A stretch of DNA of 64,000 bases from Lottia gigantea. Its lineage: Eukaryota > Mollusca > Gastropoda > Lottiidae. The notes beneath the pieces are model-generated. The model was not told the origin of the DNA, did not search any database, and saw only the letters and a list, made by a program, of their open reading frames with translations. Made by a program: the position numbers and the translations under genes. Position 1 is the first letter of the stretch; each line of letters begins with the position of its first letter. Of the stretch, positions 15,101 to 27,100 are shown piece after piece. The stretch covers positions 197,771 through 261,770 of the forward strand of contig NW_008708015.1 in NCBI RefSeq assembly GCF_000327385.1, read 5' to 3'.

Positions 15101-18100
15101 CCCTCACCATGGCTAATGTCAACTTACCTTCTTTCCTCTTTGGTTTAACAGCTTTGTCAGTTTCAACTGGTTCACCATAACCAATTTCATTTTTAGCAGA
15201 AACAGCGAAAAGATATCCAGTTCCTTCTTTTAGACCAGTGACCTTGTAGGATGTATCATAACCTTTAACCTCTTCAACTGTGACCCATTTATCGGATTTC
15301 TCTTCACATTTCTCAATTTTATATCCAGTGACCTTTGAACCTCCATTGTTTTCTGGAACTTTCCAGTCCAGCAAGACAAAGTCATCACCAACTTTGGAAA
15401 CTTTGAGGCTTTTAGGAGCATCTGGAGCCACTGAAAGCAAAATCACAATTTTTTAAGTTTAAAATTTACTTTCACTTTCCACTTTCTGCTAAAGCACTTG
15501 GTATTTTTTACCCATTTAAGAAGTTTTTCAACGTTCAGTTTGTTTAATTTTGATCATGGTACAAGAAAAAATCAATCAAAGACTCACCAATCTTTTTCTT
15601 AGGTTCAGCTGTTTGTTTGGTTTCAAGTGGTTCACTCTTTCCTTCATCATTAACAGCAATAACTCGGAATAAATATTCATTTCCTGGTTTTAAATCACCT
15701 ACAGTGAATTCTGTTTTATCAGCATCTACACTACCAACTGGAGACCATACAGATTTAGTGGAGGGTCTCATCTCAATAATGTAGGATTTCAGTGGAAGTC
15801 CACCATCAGATTCTGGAGCTTTCCATGTCAAATCAGCTGTTTGGTCAGTGACATTATCAATGGTTAATGGACCACATGGTTTGGAAGGTACGTCTGGAAT
15901 AGTTTTAAAAAAATCACTGATTACTTATAACTGATAACTAATTATGACAAACTTCTTTTAAATTGAATTGTGAGCATGCCCTACCTTGACAGAAATATCC
16001 ACAGTTATCAGAATTGTAAACACATGCCCAAATATTTGTTATCTAAAAATCACTGAACTTACCAAATTTACCCTTGGCTTTTACAGCAGTTTCAGTTTCC
16101 AGAGGTTCACTAACACCAACTTTATTTTCAGCTGAGATCTTGAATTGATAATCTGTACCTTCAGCCAGACCAGTCACCTTATAGATAGTAGCATCAGGGC
16201 CAATCTTCTCTACCTTGGTCCACAAACTCTTCTTGGCTTCACGTTTTTCAATGATATAGCCAGTCAAAGGTGAACCACCATCATCTTTAGGTTCTTTCCA
16301 TTCTAGAGTGACTTCTGTTCTATCAATATCTATAGTTTTTATTGGACCAGTTGGTTTACTAGGTGGGCCTGTGAAAAATATCAGTGAAATAGTAAAACCA
16401 ATAGGAACAGAAATGAAAAAAAATTCATCAAAAGCAAGACAAGACAATTCTATTAATCAAAATCTCGTCCAAATTATGGCAAAATCAAGAGTAGTAGTTG
16501 TATAGTAATGGACTTCTCCAATCCAAAGAGAAGTAACATCAGATGTTTCGAAAAGAGAAAGCATGTAATATACAGTTTACTCAAATATTATTTTTGAACA
16601 GTCAATCAATAATTATGGTATAATTTATTCATGTCCATGCAGATACTTTGTTTGCTTTGACTGAAGGTCCAGCAACCATTTAGGTTTGGAAATTTCAGAG
16701 TCAAAGATTTTCAAATGACAGAAATTACTTACATTCTTTTCTCTTTGGTTTAACAGCTTTGTCAGTTTCAACTGGTTCACCATAACCAATTTCATTTTTA
16801 GCAGAAACAGCGAAAAGATATCCCTTGCCTTCTTTAAGACCAGTGACCTTGTAGGATGTATCATAAGCCTTGACCTCTTCAACTGTGACCCATTTGTCAG
16901 ATTTTTCATCACATTTCTCAATTTTGTATCCAGTGACCTTTGAACCTCCATTGTCTGCTGGTGGTTTCCAGTCCAAAAGAACAAAATCATCACCAACTTT
17001 GGAAATCTTCAGTTGTTTGGGAGCTTCAGGGGCAACTACAAAGAACAAAATTTAAATGAAATGAACTCAAACAAGGCTGTAGCACTATCCAGTCTGGGTG
17101 GGTCTAAAATGCAGATTCAGAAAGACACTCAAAGTAATGCTCTTTACAGTCTTGACCTCGGTTGTATTGCAAACAGTCTTTATTTTTCTGTATAAATTGA
17201 AAAATTATTTAGGAAATATAATCCTTATGAGAAGTTTTGTGCAGATTGTTGCTATTCCTTTCATATTATTATGGTGATTCTACTTTTTTGAGGAAGTGAA
17301 CCACATTTTACATTAAATAATTCAAACTTTGTGATCTGTGCTTTTTATGGGAAGGTTTTTCTTTTATCAATCTCATGCCAATCAAAGAAATTGCATTGCT
17401 TACCTATCTTTTTCTTAGGTTCAGCTGTTTGTTTGGCTTCCAGAGCAGGACTTTGACCTTCATCATTAACAGCAATAACTCTGAAATGATACTCGCTACC
17501 TGGTTTCAGGTCAGGAACAGTGAATTCTGTAGTTTGTCCATCCACACTACCAACTTGGTCCCAAACAGATTTAGTGGAGGGTCTCATCTCAATAATGTAG
17601 GATTTCAGTGGAAGTCCACCATCAGATTCTGGAGCTTTCCATGTCAAATCAGCTGAGTTCTCAGTTACGTTGTCAACAACCAATGGTCCTGTAGGTCTGG
17701 AAGGTACGTCTGAAACAGAAAAGAAATATAAAGAACAAATAGATGGTACTTATTCCTACTTTTTTTTTTCGTGTTTTGTTCTGAAGAAGAAGTACTAGGT
17801 TAAAAAATCTGCCCACACAAAAATAGAAATGCAGAATTACTTTTTTGGCCATTTCAAACAATACACTGCCCTTTTTGTTCTGTTACTGTTTGATTAACAG
17901 TAAGTCTAAGTATGTGTGTATCAAAATGAAAGAGCTATCAAGAGTACAGCTGGAAATAACTGCTGAGGGAAGCAGCCAAATTTAACAGCTAAATTTACAA
18001 GGAAAGAACAATGACTCACCAAAGCCACTGGTAGGTTTAATGGTGGTTTCAGTCTCTAGTGGTTCACTAGCACCATGTTTATTCTGGGCAATAACTCGGA

Positions 18101-21100
18101 AATAATACTCAGTACTCTCAATCAGGTTCATAGCCTTGTATTCTGTGGTTTCAGCATCCACATGATCCATGGTAGTCCAAGATGGCCGTCTGACCTCCTT
18201 TCTCTCGACTACATATCCTGTTATTGGTGATCCACCATCATCTGTGGGAGGTTTCCAGGACAGGGTGGCAGAGGTTCGATCCACGTCACTAATTGTCAGA
18301 GGTCCAACTGGTTTTTGAGGGGGTCCTTCAGGTCGTTTTGGAGTAATGGCTGAATCTGTTTCTTCGGGAATACCAAATCCAGCTTCATTGCCAGCAGAAA
18401 CAGCAAAATAATATTCCAAATTCTCTGTCAGATCTGAGATCTTATATTGGTTATCATAAGCCTTGATTTCAGCAATTTTGACCCACTGATCTGTTTTGGC
18501 ATCGCTCTTTTCAATTTTATAGCTAGTGATCTTGGAACCGCCATCTTCAACTGGAGCTTTCCATTCCAGAAAAACGTAATTTTGACCGACTTTAACAGGC
18601 TTCAAATTTCTCACCTGACCAGGAGGCACTATAAAAGAACAACCATGTTTAAAAATGGAGATTTTGGCATGTAATTTAGATAAAGATGTGAAGAACGTGA
18701 GGATACATACAGTAAGATGAGTGTTGTATCACATGGAAAAAACTGAAACAACCCTCACTGGGTAATCTACAGGCTAACAAAATTAATTAAGATTTGAGAT
18801 GAATCTTACAACAATATTAGTTGGCCATGAAATCCACTATCAAATAAACAAAACCCACTTTCTCCTAGTTAAATCTGACAAATATATAGGTATTCAAAGT
18901 ACAAAACCATAGATATCTAACTTTGTTTCTTCATGTGCAACCATTTTTTGAATTATTACCATAGTAAAACTAATGCTTACAGATTTTCTTGGTAATTTTG
19001 ACTGTGTCTTTAGATTCAAGAGGTTCACTTTGGCCCTCAGCATTCATGGCAGTGATTCTAAACAGATATTCATTGCCTTCTTTCAAATCCAAGGCAGTAA
19101 ACTTCGTAGTTTGTCCATCGACACGTCCTGACTTGGTCCAGGTGGATCTACTAGTTGGTCTGACTTCAATGATGTAAGCAGTAAGAGGAGATCCTCCATC
19201 TGTTTCTGGTGCTTTCCATTCTAAATCTGCTGAGTCATTGGTAACATTATCAATGATAATTGGTCCAACAGGTTTTCCTGGTTTGTCTGCAGAATGAAAA
19301 ATAGAGCAGAATGAAAAATAGTTATATTAGTACAGTTATGATGATGTACAGAGCTGCTGTTCTTCAATGCAACAGTTTTAAGAATGAAACCGAGTTCCAC
19401 TGGACAATGTCCCAACTAGATGAGTGTGGGCTTAAGTGAGTTGGGATCCCACCCTGGGAAAATTTGTTTTTAACATATTATGCTCTCCTGCATTTTTTTC
19501 TGATTCAAACAGACTCTATGTTAGTTGAGCAACTGCCACTGGGATATGCCTGTTTCAAATGATTACTGAGGTAGATGTCACTTCTGAGATAGCATATATT
19601 CACTTGTACAGGACACCTCATGTAACTCTACAACAGGGTTGTTTAACTTATGACTTTTCATCATGGTCTTTGGCCGCTTTCTCTATATAATTATTAATCA
19701 AAACGGGAATAAGGGCACAAATTACTAAGGCAAGGTCGACACAAAGACTTGTTATGTGAATCATTCCACTTACCAAATGGACTCTTGGCTGTGACTGGTT
19801 TCTCAGTTTCTAATGGATCACTTTGTCCAGCCTTGTTCTCTGCAATAACTCGGAAATAGTAAGAAGTACCCTCGATCAAACCAGGTACATTGTATTCTGT
19901 TGATCCTGCTGGTGCTTTACCAACTTTAGACCAGTTATTTCTCTTGGTGTCTCTCTTCTCAATGATATAACCAGTAATGGGAGAACCACCATCATCTTCA
20001 GGAGCTTTCCAGGCAATGGTAGCATTGTCTCTCTGTATATCTGTTACTTCCAGAGGACCTATTGGTGCTGATGGAGCAGCTGAAAGACAAAATTCAGATC
20101 ATGAACACAAAGTAAATGGACTTTCACGTTCTATTATCAAATCATAAGCACAAAATGAAATTATTACTACTTTCCATTATCAAAAATGAAGACAGAATAA
20201 AATAATCTCTTACTGATTTTCCTTTGTGGTGTGACAGAGTCCGAAACTAATGGTTCACCAACTCCGACCTCATTCACTGCAGAAACTCTGAATTTATACT
20301 TGGTTCCTTCTATCAATCGTTTGGCATCATAGGTAGTGGTTTTACCATCGACAGAGTCAATAGGTGTCCATACTTTATCGTTCTCACTGATTTCAATGGT
20401 ATAGCTCTTGATCTTTGATCCACCATCTTTCTTGGGTGGAGACCAAGATAGTTTCACAGAGTCAGCTAATACCTTGTCAAATTTGATTGGACCGATGGGT
20501 TTTCCAGGGACAGCTGAAAATAAGAAACATGTATATAAAATAATATTCCACTTGTCTTTTAGGTACTGAAAATTATATCACTGTTATGAGAACGAAGTCA
20601 ACACTGGATTGTAACCTGGAATTAAGTTGTTCTTTGAAAGGAAAAAGCCAATCCTTTTTCAAATAATGTTTTTACATATTTTACAAGATGCCAGCCTGAT
20701 ATCACTTAACTTGAAACTAAATAGTAAAATTCTGTGCTATTTTGATATATATTGTATTATTGCCAGTTGATATACATAACGTAGACACCATATTAGTGAG
20801 TTGATATGTAGCATATTCTATGGCTTTCCTTTAAGCCACGATTAGATGAGGTACGAAGTAGTACAAAGCAAAAATATTGATACAGAAGATAAAATAGAAG
20901 AAGTGAATACACGAGGCATGGGTCTAGAATTTGATAATTTGATAATACCAACTTTGTACTATACCAACCTGGAGGTTTCTTTGGAGTGACTTCATCAGAT
21001 TCCAAAGGTTCACCTTGTCCTTCAGCATTGACAGCGCTGACACGGAAAATATAGGGAGTATCTTCAATAAGTTTACTAATATTATATGTCAAAGTTTTCT

Positions 21101-24100
21101 CATCCACAGTAGCTACTTTAGACCAAGATGTCTTCTTTCTATCTTTCTTTTCAATGACGTATCCAGTTATTGGAGAGCCTCCGTCAGTTTCTGGGGCTTC
21201 CCATGTTATAGTGGCGCTATCTTCTTTTATATCTGAGACAGTTATAGGTCCTAGTGGTTTACCTGGCTTACCTGTCAATCATAATATCAAAAGAATTAGT
21301 TATATGGACTCCCTTACACATGAAAGAAAAAATATTTCATCAAGTCAAAGTTTTTCACTGCAGTTTTTCCATGTTAGAGTTGAACAATGTTTGTTTAATG
21401 AAAGTACTACTGCTGTAAATTATTTCAAATCTTAAATTGTAATGTAATTATGTAATAATCAAGAAAGTTACATTTAAAATTCATGAAAAAGATTATTACG
21501 CTGAAAATACGAAAGAATAAACTTTTAAATATAGACAAAAACTTATATAATCCTGTACTCACCATATTTACAAAATGTATTAAAATCTTCACGAAAATAT
21601 TTACAATTGTTTATGACTGGCATCATGCAGCATAAACAAAATCGCGATTAACAATATTAAAAAATACACTGTCCAACTGAAAAATCTGCTACATGCTAAA
21701 TCAACAAAAATCATCAAAAATCAACAATAAACACAAATTAAAACATCAAATTAAAATCCCATTCAACACACAAAACATTCATCTCCAATTTTCACAGCCG
21801 TTGAAAACAATCCTGGTTTATTTTTTTAATCCCAAAAAGTTTTAGTCTACAATTTCCATGGATAACAAATTCTTAATTCATTCCACTTTGTTATCCATGG
21901 AAATCAAGCAATTATTTATATCTACAGTTAAGTAAGACATGCAAGTTTAAAGGTACAAAAAGGAATGGGAGAGGAAGAAGGAGCAGGGGGACACAAATAC
22001 ACAGCATGCTTTAAAATTGCAAAAACTACGTGACAAAAACTAAAATTTTCTAATGAATAAATCTTTTATTAATGAACTTCTAAAATAACATAATGATTAA
22101 AATGATATGGATATTACACTGTATAGTATTAAACAACAAAATCTTGAAAAATATCATCAAAATTCTTAAAATAACAACAAATAGTATTGCATACTGTCAA
22201 TGAACAATATTATACGAGTAACCCTAACTTATTTTGAAGGGGGGTGGGGGAACTTGTAAACTAATACAATGCTTTATCTGTTAATATGATTTTAATTATA
22301 TAAAACTATCTTGTTTAGTTCATTTGATATGTCTATTGAAAGGGTGGGTGGTGTCGGTGGGGCCCTGGGGGGGGGGGGGGGGGGGACTTGTAAACTAATA
22401 CTCTTCTATATTAATAATTTTAATTATCATATAGCTATCTGATATTGATATGTATATTGAAGTGATGGGGGGGGGGACTTATAAGCTAATAATCTACTAT
22501 TTTAATACTAAATCTGTTAACATGATTTTAATCTTATAAAACTATCTTTATATTGAGGGGGGGGTGGGGGGGGGGGGGGACTGATAAACTAATACTATCT
22601 TGGACTAATACATATTAATTAATAGTAAATATCAATGTTTAATTATATATTGAATATCTGAAACAAATCTTACTCTATATAGATAATTAATCCTGATATT
22701 GGTATTATCAACTCTATTATCTTAATTCATTCAATATCACCTTTTTTAATTATTCAGTTCGTTAAATGATAACTAAGATAGTTTTTCTTAAATCATTTTT
22801 ATTTTCAACTATGTGATGACGACTCTTTACTATTTTCTTAATTAGCATTGATTAAACTATGTATATCTTTGGCCATTTAGATAATTATTCTGCTTTAACA
22901 TAGCCTTAACAGAAAGAAAATCTATCTTAATATTTTGTGATAATATATATTTCAGTATTCAAGTCAATCAGATTGGTTTACTATCAAATAATTTGTTCCA
23001 TTGCTCATAATATCATAAATGCATTATTATCAACACTAATATTTGGAAAACAAAACTTAACAAAAATCTAACAAAACTATTAACAGAGATATTATTATAT
23101 CATTATATCATATGAGTATTAGATATATTTTCTTAATATCTTCTATATATTGTTTTATTTGGAATGTTAAAAATAAGGAGGATATATACGATATTAACAT
23201 ACTTCTTTTGCCATTTTACATTTTAAAATGATTTTTCTGATATATTTGAAAATAAGTTCAATATAGTATTATTAATGGAATGCTGCAAAGACCATGGTGA
23301 ATATATACAAGTATTTATAGCCTACTGATTTTCCTAAAAGTTTTCAAAATATTCAATATGTTATCATGGTGCATATAATTAATAATAATAATAATATTTA
23401 TTTCTTATATATAGGGCATTCTACGATAATATCACCGAGCTTCAAATCAGTGGTGGAACCAAAGGGGGGGGGGGGGCAGAGGGGACAGGTTATCTCAGAT
23501 ATCTTGCCCCCCCCCCTCGCCCCCCTCTCGGAAGTCAACCTGGCTCCACCTCTGCTTCAAATATAACATATTGGTAAAATATTAGTAGCAGCTAATGAAC
23601 TATTTACTAAGTTTAATTTGCCAATTAATTTGTTACTTATTAATTGATTTTCTTAAAAAAATTCTAAGCTATTATTTCTATCGTGATGTCACAGAGCCTT
23701 CATATTCAACATCGATATCATTAATATGCCTTTTATAGCCATTTTATAGTTTAAAAATATACATAGAAATAAAATGAAATGTAATGGTATATAGATATAT
23801 ATTGATAAAATATTTAAAAAATATAAAAATCTATAAAAGAAATCTCCATAGTTGTCGTCTCAAAAAAAACAAATTGATATGAACTCTTATCTTTTATCAC
23901 AGTTCAGGGGAATGTCAATATTTATGATATCTCTATTATTAACTTGTTATTGGTGAAAATGTGATTAAGTACAATTTATTCATAACTTTTTCTTGAAACA
24001 ATCAAAAAGCTGCCAAAATAAATTTTGTTAGATCAGAATTCTTTTAGAAAATATTTCAACGAAAGAACGATCAATCTCACAATAAATGAAACGGCTTAAC

Positions 24101-27100
24101 CTTGTATTAGGCTACATATACAAAGATTTTATTGTTTGAAGTTTTGGGCCAGTGAGGGCCTTATGTAGGAATGCTCTAGTATAATATGATGCAACTTGTT
24201 TCAACAGCTATATCAAAAAGACCTGGCTACGATAAATTAAGATTAAGTCCAAATATTTTAATAGATACATGATTACAACTAAAATGAACTAAATTCTAAT
24301 TCTAAAAAAAAATATGTTAAAAATGTTTTTAGCGAAAATTTAAATCAGTTTTCATGATGTATAAAATACTACCAATTTCTAAAAATTACTGATCAAGCTA
24401 CACACTAACAAATCAAAATCAAAATGTCTGAATTAGTATTTTCACTACAACTCACAAACAACAATCTGGTAATCAGTGAATCACACCAAACCATGCCTCT
24501 TTAACCTACCGAATGGACTCTTTGGTGTTACAGGAGAATCCATGGCCAGTGGTTCCGAGATTCCAACTTCATTTTCAGCCGAAATACGGAAGTAATATTC
24601 TGTGCCTTCAAGTAATCCAGTTGGTGTGAAGGTCAAGGTCTCGCCGTTAACGCTACCAGCTTTAGTCCACATGGTGCGCTTGGCTTCTTTACGTTCAATG
24701 ATGTAAGACCTGATGTCCACACCTCCGTCATCTTTAGGTGGTTTCCACGACAACGTCACGGCATTACGTTGAACATCCTCCACTGTGATTGGTCCTTCTG
24801 GTTTACCAGGTACATCTACAAGATTGAAATAAAAAGTGTTGCCTGTGTACTGTGTCACGTGATATTGACCTATATAGTAGTGGAGGGTGTCAAGCGGAGC
24901 AGACTATGCTTACTCTTTACGAAACACCTAATGTTACTTCTCTATGGAGGTGTCCACTACTATAAAACTTTTACTTCCGATTTTGCCATTCTTTGGACAA
25001 GATATTTGACTTGCTTCTATGAAATTTTATTGCATCAAATTTAATAATTACATAAACAACAAAAATCTATTTTTTTTTAAAGATATTTTGAGAAAATAGC
25101 AAACAAACTGAACCAAAGACATGAAAAACAAAAACTTACCAATGACAGCGACATCAAATTTAGATGAGATCTCGCCGGCATCGTTGACAGCCTTCAGTAT
25201 ATATAGTCCGTCATCTTCTACACCAATTTTCTTGATAGTCAAAGTTGTGGTCGTATCTTTTACATCTACTGTTACTCTTCCAGAAGTCTTCAATACCTTT
25301 TCTTCCTTACTCCAGGTGATAGTTGGTGTGGGAATGCCAGAATATTTGACAGGAATCTTCAGGGTAGCGCCAGATTGAAGTTTCACTACGTCACGGAATT
25401 TGTTATCGAACTCGAGATGGGGTGCAGCTGAAAATAGATTTTAAGATATAAAATCTGAAATAACCTTGTAAAACAAAATTAGGTTTTAAGTAATTACCTA
25501 TTCAAGTTTTCAATACCAAAAAGAGCTGGTGTTCACACTGTTTACTTGTGGTTTAGAATAAATTGTAATCTGATTGAAGTTGTATTATACTGCCGTATAT
25601 GGACGAAATTAAATTTTGGAGAAATCATTCAATGAATAATACCAAACGAGCTCAATATCCATTAGACTGTTGAGAACACAAAAAGAAAACCTATTAATAG
25701 AATCTCGTATATATGTGATTATTGAGAAATAGCACACTTTGATAAAATTTGATATTTTGAGAAACTAAGGCCTGGCAACACCTGCAGAAAGTCCTAAGTG
25801 TTACTCTTGAGAAAGCATTCACTTTACTTGTTGTTTTAAAATAAATTGTTAATCTTACCTTGAACAGTAAGTGTTCCAGTAGAGTTGATTGTACCCAGTG
25901 CATTCTTGGCTTCAATGGTATATTTGCCACTATCTTTTTCTGTGACATCATTAATGGTCAGGGTTGCCATGGTACCATCATATGTCATCTGATGACGCTT
26001 GTCTTCTGAGACTTCTTTTTTGTCTTTCATCCTGTGATAGAACATGGTAATTTTAAGAATTAGAATCAAAATAATTTTGAAGTGAAAAAGATCCCAAATC
26101 TATATTTCTCACAGAACTCAAACTATTTTAACAGCAAGTTTCAATTCTTTAGAAAAAACATTTCAGACATCTAAAGCTATTGTGCTATTTCAAAAAGAAC
26201 ATCAGTTATTGCATTAAGCAGATATTGTAGCTAATGAAACTGACTGGTAGGCATTTCTCAGGCCTGTAGATAGCTCAGGGTCTCAAGGGGGGCCAAAATA
26301 TTTTAAGGTGACTCAGCTTTTTGACTCAAAAAGTCATTCAAGTTATCTAAATTTTTCAGGGGGTGCCCCTCCTTAGCTACGGGCCTAGCATTTCTAAGTT
26401 GATGGGGTTGAATTTTTTTCCCTTCAACAAAGCATAAAGGAACATTTATATATATATAGACAAATATATTTTAAATAAAACCTACCATTTAATAGTGGGT
26501 TGAGGTTCACCAGTTATCTGACACTGTATGATGACTGTATCATTGAGTAGAGCTGTCTGATCAGCTAGACCTTCTACTACAACTGGAGCATCACCAACTA
26601 CAATAACAATAATTTATATACTTCCTCATATGAAAACTTCATTAGCTGCGACCAATGTTTCGACAATATGTTGTCTTGGATTAAATAATAAATAAAATCT
26701 AGATTAAGAACCCATACAACATGTAAAGTGAGAAGATGTGGAAGAGAGTTATAATAATGACCACTTACTAATAGGATCTTCAGCAGCAGTTGGTTGTGAT
26801 GGTTGAGAAGGAGGAGATAACCCTGCTTTATTTTCAGCAAGAACTCGGAACTCGTACTCTTTTCCTTCTACCAAATCTTTAACAACGTAGTTAGGTTCGG
26901 GAACTTTCATGTTTTGGCTGTAAACAGACCATCTGATATCCTTCTTTACTCTCATTTCAATCACATAGTTAAACACTGGACTGCCGCCATCCTTCTCAGG
27001 TGCTGCCCATTTCAACGTCATGGAGTCCTTTGTAACATCAACGACTTCTGGTCGACCAGGAGCATCTGGTTTATCTGGAAAAACATGACACAATTCTTAA

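Larger units (their letters stand above)
21272..24509 (-). other. 3.2-kb intron, no coding exon seen
   Basis: The longest intron of the window separates the first class c Fn3 domain from the first a-b-c triplet. It is strongly AT-rich. It holds a perfect hairpin at 21852-21904, a G-run-bearing tandem repeat at 22235-22600 and a hAT-like element at 23448-23554. I saw no Ig or Fn3 signature in it on either strand. Confidence 0.8.
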
